DNA from: Boseongicola sp. H5
Lineage (GTDB): Bacteria; Pseudomonadota; Alphaproteobacteria; Rhodobacterales; Rhodobacteraceae
Direction of reading: 5' to 3'
Length of the DNA stretch: 64,000 bases
Assembly (NCBI GenBank): GCA_020622165.1
Contig: JACNMN010000010.1
Location: 62,001 to 126,000 of the forward strand
The position numbers and the translations under genes are program-made. This document shows, in pieces, positions 6,668-15,106 of this stretch. The notes below the pieces were generated by a model, which saw only the letters and a list, made by a program, of their open reading frames with translations, searched no databases and was not told where the DNA came from. Numbering within the stretch: the stretch's first letter is position 1; each line of letters opens with the position of its first letter.

Positions 6668-8119
6668 ATGAGACGCCTGCGCAATGTGAAGATTGTCGCC
6701 ACACTTGGCCCCGCTTCAAATGATTATGACATGATCCGCGCCCTGTTCGAGGCCGGCGCCGACGTGTTTCGCCTGAACATGAGCCATGGCGATCATTCCG
6801 AGATCCGGGCGCGTCACGGAATCATCCGGCAGATCGAGAAGGATCTGGACAGCCCGATCGCCATTCTGGCCGATCTGCAGGGTCCGAAACTGCGCTGCGG
6901 CGTGTTCGCGGGCGATCGCGGGTTCGATCTGGAGGACGGCGCGCCCTTCCGCTTCGATCTGGACGAGACGCCCGGCGACGAGAGCCGTGTGCAATTGCCC
7001 CATCCCGAGATCTTCGCGGCGCTGGAGGTTGGCGCGCATCTCCTGGTGAATGACGGTAAGGTCAAGCTGAAGGTCGAGGCCTGCGGCGAGGATTTCGCCG
7101 ATTGCGTCGTTGTGGCGGGCGGCCCGGTTTCCAACCGGAAAGGCGTGAACGTGCCCGATGTGGTGCTGCCGCTTGCGGCCCTGTCCGAGAAAGACCGCCG
7201 CGATCTGGAGTTCGTCTGCGAACTGGGTGTGGACTGGCTGGCCCTGTCCTTCGTGCAGCGCGCCGAGGATGTGACCGAAGCGCGCGAACTGGCCCGGGGC
7301 CGTGCCGCGATCCTGTCGAAGATCGAGAAACCGGCCGGAGAGAAGGCCTTCGACGAGATCCTGGCCGTTTCCGACGGGATCATGGTCGCCCGCGGCGATC
7401 TTGGCGTCGAGTTGCCGGTGCAGAACGTGCCGCCGATCCAGAAACGGCTGGTCCGCAAATGCCGCTCCGCCGCGAAGCCGGTGATCGTGGCGACGCAGAT
7501 GCTCGAATCGATGATCGAAAGCCCGGTGCCCACCCGGGCCGAGGTGTCGGATGTGGCCACGGCGATCTACGAAGGCGCCGATGCGGTCATGCTGAGCGCG
7601 GAATCCGCCGCCGGCGGCTATCCGGTCGAGGCCGTGACCACGATGAACAACGTCGCGATCGAGGTCGAGGGCGACCCGACCTATCACGAGATCATGCGCG
7701 CCTCGCGGCATGTGAACCGCTCCTCCGTGGCCGACGGGATCGTGGCCTCGGCCCGCGAGATCGCCGAAACGACGGATATCAGGGCGATCTGCTGCTTCAC
7801 CCAATCGGGCACCACCGCCAGTCTGGTTGCCCGCGAACGCCCGGCGGTCCCGATCCTCGCGCTGACGCCGCTGCGCCATGTGGCCCGGCGGCTCTGCCTC
7901 ACCTGGGGCACCAACTGTTTCGTCACCGAGGGGGAGGTGAGCCGCTTCAAGCTGGCGGTGGTGAACGCCGCCCGCGCCGCCCGCGAAGGCGGGTTCGCCA
8001 GCGAGGATGACCTGATCGTGGTGACCGCGGGCGTGCCCTTCAACGTGCAGGGCACGACGAACATCCTGCGCGTCGCCCCTTGCGCGGAACGCTTGATTTT
8101 CTCAACCGATCCGGATTGA
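6668..8119 (+). CDS. pyk: Pyruvate kinase
   Basis: 483-residue glycolytic enzyme converting phosphoenolpyruvate and ADP to pyruvate and ATP. Start MRRLRNVKIVATLGPAS; the catalytic lysine motif appears in AAILSKIEKPAGEKAFDEI, followed by GIMVARGDLGVELP, VPPIQKRL, and the MLESMIESPVPTRAEVSDVA active-site block. The C-terminal allosteric domain is complete. The ATG at 6668 is preceded by AAAAGGGA about 12 bases upstream; a longer in-frame reading without this site was rejected. The neighbouring small membrane protein gene follows after 10 bases. Confidence 0.96.
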   Translation: MRRLRNVKIVATLGPASNDYDMIRALFEAGADVFRLNMSHGDHSEIRARHGIIRQIEKDLDSPIAILADLQGPKLRCGVFAGDRGFDLEDGAPFRFDLDETPGDESRVQLPHPEIFAALEVGAHLLVNDGKVKLKVEACGEDFADCVVVAGGPVSNRKGVNVPDVVLPLAALSEKDRRDLEFVCELGVDWLALSFVQRAEDVTEARELARGRAAILSKIEKPAGEKAFDEILAVSDGIMVARGDLGVELPVQNVPPIQKRLVRKCRSAAKPVIVATQMLESMIESPVPTRAEVSDVATAIYEGADAVMLSAESAAGGYPVEAVTTMNNVAIEVEGDPTYHEIMRASRHVNRSSVADGIVASAREIAETTDIRAICCFTQSGTTASLVARERPAVPILALTPLRHVARRLCLTWGTNCFVTEGEVSRFKLAVVNAARAAREGGFASEDDLIVVTAGVPFNVQGTTNILRVAPCAERLIFSTDPD

Positions 8120-8129
8120 TCATGGTCCC

Positions 8130-8360
8130 ATGACCGTCCCGGCCGACATCCTTCTGGTCATCGCCACGCTGGTGACGGGCCTTGCCCTCGCCTCGATGGT
8201 GTCGTCCTGGGCGGATCGGGTCCTCTCGGTGCCCGCCCTGATCAGCCTGCTGATCGGCCTTTGTCTTTTCGCGTTCGTGCATTTCACGCAGGAGGCCGGC
8301 CTTGTCTGGCGGGACATTCCGGATGCCTTCATCGCGGTGGCGGCGCGGATCCTGAACTGA
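8130..8360 (+). CDS. Small membrane protein downstream of pyk
   Basis: 76-residue hydrophobic protein with two predicted membrane helices (about 5-27 and 33-53) and a short amphipathic C-terminus. It starts 10 bases after the pyruvate kinase stop, so it is probably in the same transcript. No domain is recognised. Codon use is like the neighbours, so it is an ordinary resident gene and not a spurious frame. A rho-independent terminator was not seen after it. Confidence 0.72.
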   Translation: MTVPADILLVIATLVTGLALASMVSSWADRVLSVPALISLLIGLCLFAFVHFTQEAGLVWRDIPDAFIAVAARILN

Positions 8361-8365
8361 CCCCC

Positions 8366-8394
8366 TTGCGTGACACGTCAATCGGCGCTACATC
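8366..8394 (+). promoter_or_regulatory. Possible promoter of rpmI-rplT
   Basis: TTGCGT (8366-8371) and TACATC (8389-8394) with 17-base spacing lie about 75 bases before rpmI. Only a moderate match to the housekeeping consensus. Confidence 0.3.
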
Positions 8395-8471
8395 GCGCTT
8401 TCCTATCGGTGCGGCCGGCCCAAGTGGCATGCCGAGTCGCGCCTGAACCGACCCAGAGTTAGGAGACGGAA

Positions 8472-8672
8472 ATGCCCAAGATGAAGACGAAATCGAGCGC
8501 CAAGAAGCGCTTCAAGATGACGGCCTCGGGCCGCGTCAAGGCTGGCCAGGCCGGCAAACGGCACGGGATGATCAAGCGGTCGACGAAGTTCATCCGCGAA
8601 GCGCGGGGGACGACGACGCTGTCGAAGCCCGACGAGAAGATCGTCAAATCCTACATGCCCTATGCGCGCTAA
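8472..8672 (+). CDS. rpmI: 50S ribosomal protein L35
   Basis: 66-residue basic ribosomal protein with the diagnostic start [17 protein letters not shown] and the segment [21 protein letters not shown] lies 7 bases before the ATG. It is followed after 13 bases by rplT, the standard pairing. infC is not upstream here, as is common in Rhodobacterales; a separate promoter candidate is present. Confidence 0.97.
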   Translation: MPKMKTKSSAKKRFKMTASGRVKAGQAGKRHGMIKRSTKFIREARGTTTLSKPDEKIVKSYMPYAR

Positions 8673-8685
8673 GGAGGCCTGAGAT

Positions 8686-9045
8686 ATGTCCCGCACCAAA
8701 GGTGGAACCGTCACCCATCGCCGTCACAAGAAGATCGTCGACCAGGCGAAAGGCTACTATGGCCGCCGCTCCACGAACTTCAAGACCGCGACCCAGGCCG
8801 TCGACAAGGCCAACCAATACGCAACCCGCGACCGCAAGAACCGCAAGCGCCAGTTCCGTGCCCTGTGGATCCAGCGGATCAACGCGGCCGTCCGCTCCCA
8901 TGACGAGGCGCTGACCTATTCGCGTTTCATCAACGGCCTGTCGCTTGCCGGGATCGAGGTGGACCGCAAGGTTCTGGCCGATCTGGCCGTGCATGAACCA
9001 GAGGCTTTCGGGGCCATCGTGGCCCAGGCCAAGGCCGCGCTTTAA
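8686..9045 (+). CDS. rplT: 50S ribosomal protein L20
   Basis: 119-residue L20 with the usual [18 protein letters not shown] and [17 protein letters not shown] core (here [18 protein letters not shown]). AAGGAGG precedes the start. In enterobacteria L20 represses the rpmI-rplT message; no clear pseudoknot could be traced here. A strong terminator follows, separating it from pheS. Confidence 0.97.
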   Translation: MSRTKGGTVTHRRHKKIVDQAKGYYGRRSTNFKTATQAVDKANQYATRDRKNRKRQFRALWIQRINAAVRSHDEALTYSRFINGLSLAGIEVDRKVLADLAVHEPEAFGAIVAQAKAAL

Positions 9046-9071
9046 CCCGCGCCTGCCTTGACAGAGCTTTG

Positions 9072-9107
9072 GGCCCCGCCGCCGGTATCCGGCTGCGGGG
9101 CCTTTTT
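9072..9107 (+). terminator. Rho-independent terminator after rplT
   Basis: GGCCCCGC (9072-9079) pairs with GCGGGGCC (9095-9102), followed by TTTTT (9103-9107). Confidence 0.88.
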
Positions 9108-9183
9108 GGTTCCGGGCACCGGCCCGGCTTGCAATCGGAGGGGGCTGTGATAGCTGACACCCGACTTGAGATGGAGACCTGAG

Positions 9184-10257
9184 ATGGACGGGTTGAACGA
9201 TCTGCGCGGCGGCTGGCTGGAGCGCATCGCCGAGGCCGCCGACGAGGCCGCGCTGGAAGAACTGCGGGTGGCCGCCCTTGGCAAGAAGGGCGAGATCAGC
9301 CTGAAGATGCGCGAACTGGGCCGCATGACGCCGGAAGAGCGGCAGGTCGCGGGCCCGGCCCTGAACGCACTGAAGGACGAGGTGAATTCCGCATTGGCCG
9401 CCAAGAAGGCAGCCCTGGGCGATGCGGCGCTGGAGGAGCGGCTGCGCGGCGAATGGCTGGATGTGACCCTGCCCGGCCGGCACCGGCGCGCCGGCACGAT
9501 CCACCCGGTCAGCCAGGTGATGGAAGAGGTCACCGCGATCTTCGCCGATATGGGCTTCGCCGTGGCCGAAGGCCCGCAGATCGAGACCGACTGGTACAAT
9601 TTCGATGCGCTGAACATCCCCGGCCACCACCCCGCGCGGGCCGAGATGGACACGTTCTACACCCACCGCGCGCCCGGCGATAACCGCCCGCCGCATGTGC
9701 TGCGCACCCATACCAGCCCTGTGCAGATCCGCCATATGGAGGCCCACGGCGCCCCCGTCCGCGTGATCGCGCCGGGCCGCGTCTACCGTGCCGATTACGA
9801 CCAGACCCACACGCCGATGTTCCATCAGGTCGAGGGTCTGGTGATCGACCGCGACATCTCCATGGCGAACCTGAAATGGGTGCTGGAGGAGTTCTTCACC
9901 GCCTATTTCGGCACATCCGTCAAAACCCGCTTCCGCGCGTCGCATTTCCCCTTCACCGAACCCTCGGCGGAGGTGGATATCCAGTGTTCCTGGGAAGGCG
10001 GCACCGTGAAGGTGGGCGAAGGCGATGACTGGCTGGAAGTGCTGGGCTCGGGCATGGTGCACCCTCATGTGCTCCGCTCGGCGGGCGTGGACCCGGACGA
10101 CTGGCAGGGCTTCGCCTTCGGCATGGGCATCGACCGGATCGCGATGCTGAAATACGGCATCCCGGATTTACGCGCGTTTTTTGATAGCGATCTGCGCTGG
10201 TTGCGACATTATGGGTTTGCCGCGCTGGAGGTGCCGAGCGTGCATGGTGGGGTGTGA
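9184..10257 (+). CDS. pheS: Phenylalanine-tRNA ligase alpha subunit
   Basis: 357-residue catalytic subunit that charges tRNA-Phe as part of the alpha2-beta2 enzyme. The N-terminal coiled-coil arm covers about 1-90; class II motif 1 and 2 elements follow ([20 protein letters not shown] and [19 protein letters not shown]), with motif 3 as [18 protein letters not shown]. The chosen ATG gives the family's normal length. Unlike the usual pheS-pheT operon, pheT begins about 1.9 kb downstream with three unrelated genes between. Confidence 0.96.
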   Translation: MDGLNDLRGGWLERIAEAADEAALEELRVAALGKKGEISLKMRELGRMTPEERQVAGPALNALKDEVNSALAAKKAALGDAALEERLRGEWLDVTLPGRHRRAGTIHPVSQVMEEVTAIFADMGFAVAEGPQIETDWYNFDALNIPGHHPARAEMDTFYTHRAPGDNRPPHVLRTHTSPVQIRHMEAHGAPVRVIAPGRVYRADYDQTHTPMFHQVEGLVIDRDISMANLKWVLEEFFTAYFGTSVKTRFRASHFPFTEPSAEVDIQCSWEGGTVKVGEGDDWLEVLGSGMVHPHVLRSAGVDPDDWQGFAFGMGIDRIAMLKYGIPDLRAFFDSDLRWLRHYGFAALEVPSVHGGV

Positions 10258-10260
10258 GGG

Positions 10261-10857
10261 GTGTCCAGCGCATCGATCCCTGATTGGATAAGCTCAATTG
10301 CAGCCGCCGTGGGCGCTCTGGCGGTAGTAGTAGGCCTATTTCGCGCAAGCAAAAAAGTTGACGAAGTGCAGCGAAACACGCGGCTGCTCAAGCGCGCAGA
10401 GGTAGCAGAAGAACTCATTGCTTTGGCTCTCAATGTCGACGACGCCATGAAGGATATCCGCAATCCCTTTGACTCTATTCCGAAAGACAAGTTGCACGAC
10501 AAGAAATATGGCTACCAGCAACGATACGAGCGAGTAGCCAAATACAACGATCTCTTCAAAAGGCTACGTGAAGCTCACATCCGTGAACGGACTATAATTG
10601 GAAACGAAGCGGTAAACGAGGCAGTCGAAGCATTATTAAAAGCGCGAAACGAAGTCTTAGTCGCGATTGAAACTCTTGCTGACTACTCGGACGAACCTAG
10701 TATCGATGCATCTGTTCGGGAACACCGTCGCGAGTTACGCGGCAAAGTCTACGGTAGTTTTTCTAAGAGTGATGACCTTGGACAAAGGATACTCGCTGCA
10801 GTGAAGCTTATCGAAGAAGAGCTCAAGCCGTTTGCGCGTTTGGACGTTGAGAAGTAG
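10261..10857 (+). CDS. Uncharacterised membrane-anchored helical protein, probably acquired
   Basis: 198-residue protein from a GTG three bases after the pheS stop. A membrane helix at about 12-28 (ISSIAAAVGALAVVVGLF) is followed by long charged helices with coiled-coil character, and a C-terminal region containing REHRRELRGKVYGSF. No family recognised. Base composition differs sharply from the surroundings: three 60-base blocks counted (10381, 10561, 10621) have 33, 29 and 25 G+C, against 44 of 60 in a pheS block (9301). With its location between pheS and pheT this argues for horizontal acquisition. An accessory or defence-type function is possible but unsupported. Confidence 0.75.
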   Translation: MSSASIPDWISSIAAAVGALAVVVGLFRASKKVDEVQRNTRLLKRAEVAEELIALALNVDDAMKDIRNPFDSIPKDKLHDKKYGYQQRYERVAKYNDLFKRLREAHIRERTIIGNEAVNEAVEALLKARNEVLVAIETLADYSDEPSIDASVREHRRELRGKVYGSFSKSDDLGQRILAAVKLIEEELKPFARLDVEK

Positions 10858-10910
10858 GCGTTCCTCTTTAGATTGATGCCCCGCCCGAACAGCGCTGAAA
10901 GCGCCGGGCG

Positions 10911-10940
10911 AGCGCCTGCCCGTCCCGGCGGGCTGGCGCT
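10911..10940. repeat. Palindromic hairpin
   Basis: AGCGCCTGCCCG (10911-10922) pairs with CGGGCTGGCGCT (10929-10940) with a single T-T mismatch and a 6-base loop. It resembles a REP-type palindrome but no second copy was found in this window. Confidence 0.5.
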
Positions 10941-11096
10941 TTGACACCCGCGCGCCCCGTTCAGCCCTCGCAATGACACGGCACCCATAAATCGCATAAG
11001 AATACCCGTTGCAGCGCCATCCCACGGGCAGGCGCGCGCCCGACTCTCATTTTGCGGGAGGGCAAATGCGCCCGAGGCTCCGCCTGTTCAGGCCTG

Positions 11097-11121
11097 AAAG
11101 GCTCCACCGGAGCCTTTCTTT
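11097..11121 (+). terminator. Terminator-like hairpin
   Basis: AAAGGCTCC (11097-11105) and GGAGCCTTT (11109-11117) with a 3-base loop, followed by CTTT. It would end transcription from the pheS/acquired-gene unit; the flanking A-run makes it potentially bidirectional. Confidence 0.7.
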
Positions 11122-11278
11122 CTCGGCCCTCACTCCCACGCGCAGACCTCCGCCCGGCCTGTGTTGCGCCTATGGCTGACAGCGGAGGCCCCCCGCACCC
11201 CCGGCGCGCGCCCCGCATCTTGACCTCGCCGCCGTCACACACACGTAACGGTCCACGCCAGCCCGAAGGATCGCGCCC

Positions 11279-11785
11279 ATGAAATCCGCCCTCTCGCTCC
11301 AGAACATGGTCCGGATCATGGACCGGACCCTGATGCCCGACGCCACAGATCTGGTGCTGCAGCCGGTCTGCCTGGAGATCGAGGCCGATGTGGGCGTGGC
11401 CAACATGGATCAGGACGAAGCGCGCCAGATCATGGCGGAGATCGACGCGAAATCCTCCGCGCTGCTGGCCGTACTGGCGATTATCCTCGCCACCTCGGCC
11501 TTCATCTTCTCGCTGGATCAGCGATGGCTCACGCTGCTGCTGATGTTCGCGCAGATCGTCAGCATTTCGGTCTCCATCCTGTTCCTGCTGCGGTGTCTGA
11601 TCTACGAGCCCTCGCCCCGGCTGCGCCATGTGTTCGAACTGGACCGGGTGGCCGATGCGTTCTACCTCCAGATCGAAGCGATCAAACAGGTGCGCTATTT
11701 CAATCGGGTGATCGTGCTCACGGTCGTGACATGTGTGTTGTTCTTCGCCATGTCGATGATCGTGGGTATCGACGCCATGATGTAG
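11279..11785 (+). CDS. Three-helix membrane protein of unknown function
   Basis: 168-residue protein. An N-terminal soluble part (1-58) is followed by IDAKSSALLAVLAIILATSAFIF-like helix 1 (about 60-80), helix 2 (about 84-104) and helix 3 near the C-terminus (about 143-163). The DAKSSALL entry into the first helix resembles that of small membrane effectors such as the Pycsar effector type, but the resemblance is too short to assign. Codon use is high-G+C like the host. Second of three genes between pheS and pheT. Its start ATG overlaps no upstream gene. Confidence 0.68.
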   Translation: MKSALSLQNMVRIMDRTLMPDATDLVLQPVCLEIEADVGVANMDQDEARQIMAEIDAKSSALLAVLAIILATSAFIFSLDQRWLTLLLMFAQIVSISVSILFLLRCLIYEPSPRLRHVFELDRVADAFYLQIEAIKQVRYFNRVIVLTVVTCVLFFAMSMIVGIDAMM

Positions 11786-11815
11786 GGCGCGCCGCCATTT
11801 CGGAGGCCGTCGCCC

Positions 11816-12040
11816 ATGTCCACCCGCGCCCGCGTCGCCCTGCTCGTCATCGCCGTTCTCGTGATCGGCGCGCATGTCGCCATGTGGCGCTCGGACATGC
11901 CGCGCGATGTGGCGCTTCGCTTCACGGTGATCAATGCGATTGCCTGGGCGGTGGTTCTGGGTCCGGTTTTCCTTGTCGCGCGCTGGCTGAACGCGGTCGA
12001 AAGGCGCAATGCGGAGCGGGAGCGCGGCGAGGACCGGTAG
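11816..12040 (+). CDS. Small two-helix membrane protein upstream of pheT
   Basis: 74-residue protein with membrane helices at about 6-25 and 36-58 and a charged C-terminus (VERRNAERERGEDR). A short protein at this place, between pheS and pheT, is to my recollection common in Rhodobacterales and is sometimes mislabelled as a phenylalanyl-tRNA synthetase subunit; it has no synthetase domain. Function unknown. A GGAGG-like site precedes the ATG (about 11801). Confidence 0.7.
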   Translation: MSTRARVALLVIAVLVIGAHVAMWRSDMPRDVALRFTVINAIAWAVVLGPVFLVARWLNAVERRNAERERGEDR

Positions 12041-12142
12041 CCTCGCGCGGGCCGGGGCATACGGGCGGACGCGCGCGCCGGGTTTTCATCCCCTTGCGCA
12101 TGCGCTATCGCTCGGCCCGAGTTTTGACATGAGAGCGGACCG

Positions 12143-14551
12143 ATGAAATTCACCCTGTCCTGGTTGAAGGATCACCTCGAAACCGAGGCGGAACTGGACG
12201 AGATCGCCGAGACCCTGACCGATCTGGGCCTTGAAGTGGAAGGCGTGGAAGACCGCGCCGGACGGCTCGGGGATTTCACCATCGGCAAGGTCATCAAGGC
12301 CGAGCAGCATCCCGATGCCGACCGGCTGCGCGTGTGTCAGGTGGAGACCGACGAGGGCGTGAAACAGATCATCTGCGGCGCGCCCAATGCGCGCGAGGGG
12401 ATCACCGTGGTCGTGGCCAAGCCGGGCGTCTACGTGCCGGGCATCGACACCACGATCGGCATCGGCAAGATCCGCGGGATCGAAAGCCACGGCATGATGG
12501 CCTCGGAACGCGAGATGGAGCTGTCGGAGGAGCATGACGGCATCATCGAACTGCCCTCGGGCGAGGTGGGGCAGCGCTTCGTCGACTGGCTGGCGGTGCA
12601 TGACCCCGCCAAGGTCGACCCGGTGATCGAAATCGCGATCACGCCCAACCGGCAGGATGCGCTGGGCGTGCGCGGCATCGCCCGCGATCTGGCGGCGCGG
12701 GGTCTGGGCACGCTGAAGCCGCACGAGATCGCGCCGGTTCCGGGCGCGTTCGACAGCCCGATCAAGGTCGCCATCGACGACGACACGCGCCCCGGCTGCC
12801 CGCATTTCGCGGGCCGCGTGATCCGGGGCGTCACCAACGGCCCGTCGCCGCAATGGTTGCAGGACCGGCTGCGCGCGATCGGGCTCAGGCCGATCTCGGC
12901 GCTGGTCGATATCACCAATTTCTTCACCTACGACCAGAACCGCCCGCTCCATGTGTTCGACGCGGACAAGGTCGCGGGCAACCTGCGGGTGCATCGCGCC
13001 CGGGGCGGCGAGACGATCATGGCGCTCGACGACAAGAGTTACACGTTCCAGCCGGGCCAGATGGTCATCGCCGATGACACCGGCCCCGAAAGCATCGCGG
13101 GCGTGATGGGCGGGGCCGCGACCGGCTGCACCGGCGAGACGGTCAATGTGTTCATCGAAAGTGCCTATTGGGACGTGATCGAGATTGCCGAAACGGGCCG
13201 GGCGCTCAAGATCAACTCCGACGCGCGTTACCGGTTCGAACGCGGCGTGGACCCGGAGTTCACCCTGCCCGGGCTTGAGGCGGCGACGCGCATGGTGCTC
13301 GATCTCTGCGGCGGCACGCCGTCTCATGTGGTGGAGGCGGGCGCGCCCTTGCAGACGGCCCGGAGCTATATGCTGGATACCGCGCGGGTGGTCAGCCTTG
13401 TGGGCATGGAGATCCCGAAGGACGATCAGATCCGCTATCTGACGGCGCTCGGCTTCTCCGCAACCGGGGCGGGCGACGTGCTGGAGGTCTGGGTGCCAAG
13501 CTGGCGGCGCGACATTCAGGGCGAGGCCGATCTGGTGGAAGAGGTGGCGCGGATGGCGTCGCTCACGCGGCTGGAGCCGAAGCCCCTGCGCCGCCCGAAA
13601 CCGGGCGTCCCTGCGCCTGTGCTCACGCCCCTCCAGCGCCGCGAGCGCACCGCCCGGCGGACCATGGCCGCGCTCGGCTACAACGAATGCGTCACCTACA
13701 GCTTCATCGACCGGGCCAGCGCAGACCTGTTCGGCGGCGGGGACGATGCGACGATGCTGGACAATCCGATCTCCAGCGAGATGAGCCACATGCGCCCCGC
13801 CCTGCTGCCGGGGCTGTTGCAGGCCGCCGCCCGCAATCAGGCACGCGGCATGATGGATCTGGCCCTGTTCGAGCTTGGGGCGGTCTTCCACGGCGGAGAA
13901 CCGGGCGAGCAGCATCTGCTGGCGACGGGGCTTCTGATCGGCCAGACCGGGCCGCGCGACCCCCATGGTGCGCGCCGCGCGGTCGATGTCTTCGATGTGA
14001 AGGCGGATGCGGAGGCCGTCCTGTCGGCCATCGGCGCGCCCGCCAAGGTGCAGATCCTGCGCGGCGCGCCGGACTGGTGGCATCCGGGCCGCCACGGGAT
14101 GATCTGCCTTGGCCCCAAGAAGGTGCTGGGCGTCTTCGGGGAGCTGCATCCCCGGATTCTGGCCGCGATGGATGTCAGGGGCCCGGCCATGGCCTTCACG
14201 ATCTGGCCGGCGGAAGTGCCTGTGGCGCGGTCGACCGGGGCCAGCCGTGGGGCCTTGCAGATCAGCGATCTGCAGGCGGTCGAACGTGATTTCGCCTTCG
14301 TGGTCGATGCCGGGGTGGAGGCGCTCAGCCTCGTCAACGCCGCCGCCGGTGCGGACAAGGCGTTGATAGAGGATGTCCGCGTCTTTGACGAGTTCATCGG
14401 CGGCGCGCTTGGCGAGGGCCGGAAATCCATCGCGTTGAGCGTGCGGCTCCAACCCCGGGACAAGACGCTGACCGAGGAGGAGATCGAGGCCGTGGCGGCC
14501 AGAATCGTGGAGAAGGTCGGCAAGGCCACGGGCGGCGTTCTGCGGGGCTGA
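12143..14551 (+). CDS. pheT: Phenylalanine-tRNA ligase beta subunit
   Basis: 802-residue non-catalytic subunit needed for tRNA binding and editing. Order seen: N-terminal tRNA-binding OB domain (about 40-150, with LEVEGVEDRAG and AEQHPDADRLRVCQV), B1/B5 domain, B3/B4 editing domain (GVMGGAATGCTGETVNVFIESAYWD), core domain, and the C-terminal ferredoxin-like anticodon-binding domain with SIALSVRLQPRDKTLTEEE. Start MKFTLSWLKDHLETEAELDE is typical. Normal length for an alphaproteobacterium. No promoter was distinguished; it may rely on the transcript from the small upstream genes. Confidence 0.96.
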   Translation: MKFTLSWLKDHLETEAELDEIAETLTDLGLEVEGVEDRAGRLGDFTIGKVIKAEQHPDADRLRVCQVETDEGVKQIICGAPNAREGITVVVAKPGVYVPGIDTTIGIGKIRGIESHGMMASEREMELSEEHDGIIELPSGEVGQRFVDWLAVHDPAKVDPVIEIAITPNRQDALGVRGIARDLAARGLGTLKPHEIAPVPGAFDSPIKVAIDDDTRPGCPHFAGRVIRGVTNGPSPQWLQDRLRAIGLRPISALVDITNFFTYDQNRPLHVFDADKVAGNLRVHRARGGETIMALDDKSYTFQPGQMVIADDTGPESIAGVMGGAATGCTGETVNVFIESAYWDVIEIAETGRALKINSDARYRFERGVDPEFTLPGLEAATRMVLDLCGGTPSHVVEAGAPLQTARSYMLDTARVVSLVGMEIPKDDQIRYLTALGFSATGAGDVLEVWVPSWRRDIQGEADLVEEVARMASLTRLEPKPLRRPKPGVPAPVLTPLQRRERTARRTMAALGYNECVTYSFIDRASADLFGGGDDATMLDNPISSEMSHMRPALLPGLLQAAARNQARGMMDLALFELGAVFHGGEPGEQHLLATGLLIGQTGPRDPHGARRAVDVFDVKADAEAVLSAIGAPAKVQILRGAPDWWHPGRHGMICLGPKKVLGVFGELHPRILAAMDVRGPAMAFTIWPAEVPVARSTGASRGALQISDLQAVERDFAFVVDAGVEALSLVNAAAGADKALIEDVRVFDEFIGGALGEGRKSIALSVRLQPRDKTLTEEEIEAVAARIVEKVGKATGGVLRG

Positions 14552-14617
14552 AACCGCGCGCCTGCGCGCCTGAGGGAGGGGCCCCGCACCATCATGTAAG
14601 CAAGGAAAGGCGGACAC

Positions 14618-15067
14618 ATGTCGTTGAAAGTCTATTTGTCGGGCGAGATTCATACCGACTGGCGCGAACAGATCGTCGAAGGCGCCAAGGATCTGGACGT
14701 GACCTTCGGCGGCCCGGTCACCGATCACGCGGCCAGCGATGATTGCGGTGTCGCCATTCTTGGCGCCGAGTCCGACAAGTTCTGGCATGACCACAAGGGG
14801 GCCAAGGTCAACGCCATCCGCACCCGCATGGGGATCGAGCAGGCCGATGTGGTCGTTGTGCGTTTTGGTGAGCAGTACAAGCAATGGAACGCGGCCTTCG
14901 ATGCAGGCATGGCGGCGGCGCTCGGCAAATCCCTGATCGTGCTCAGCCGGCCCGAACACCAGCATCCGCTGAAGGAAGTACATGCCGCCGCGCTGGCCGT
15001 GGCCGAGGAACCCCGCCAGGTGGTCGAGATCCTGCGCTATGTCCTGACCGGTGCGTTGCCGTCCTGA
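14618..15067 (+). CDS. YtoQ family protein
   Basis: 149-residue protein matching the YtoQ family, whose fold is related to nucleoside 2-deoxyribosyltransferases. Seen are the start MSLKVYLSGEIHTDWREQI, the acidic patch after FGGPVTDHAASDD, VVVRFGEQYKQWNAAFDAG and the HPLKEVHAAA block. Function is not established for this family. An AAGGAAAGG ribosome site precedes the ATG. It lies between pheT and the GMC oxidoreductase on the same strand. Confidence 0.88.
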   Translation: MSLKVYLSGEIHTDWREQIVEGAKDLDVTFGGPVTDHAASDDCGVAILGAESDKFWHDHKGAKVNAIRTRMGIEQADVVVVRFGEQYKQWNAAFDAGMAAALGKSLIVLSRPEHQHPLKEVHAAALAVAEEPRQVVEILRYVLTGALPS

Positions 15068-15106
15068 CGTGGGGTTCTGCTTTGCCTGCGTCCGCACAGG
15101 CGTAGC

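Larger units (their letters stand above)
10858..11278. other. Non-coding stretch between acquired gene and membrane protein gene
   Basis: 421 bases with no convincing gene. It holds a strong imperfect palindrome (10911-10940), a small hairpin (AGCGCT-gaa-AGCGC, about 10891-10904), a terminator-like hairpin (11097-11121) and a TTGACC hexamer at 11220-11225 that might be a -35 element for the following gene. Nothing else was recognised. Confidence 0.6.

Noticed and set aside
10891..10904. AGCGCT-gaa-AGCGC mini-hairpin as a terminator
   Set aside because: Stem too short and no T-run; treated as part of the gap description only.
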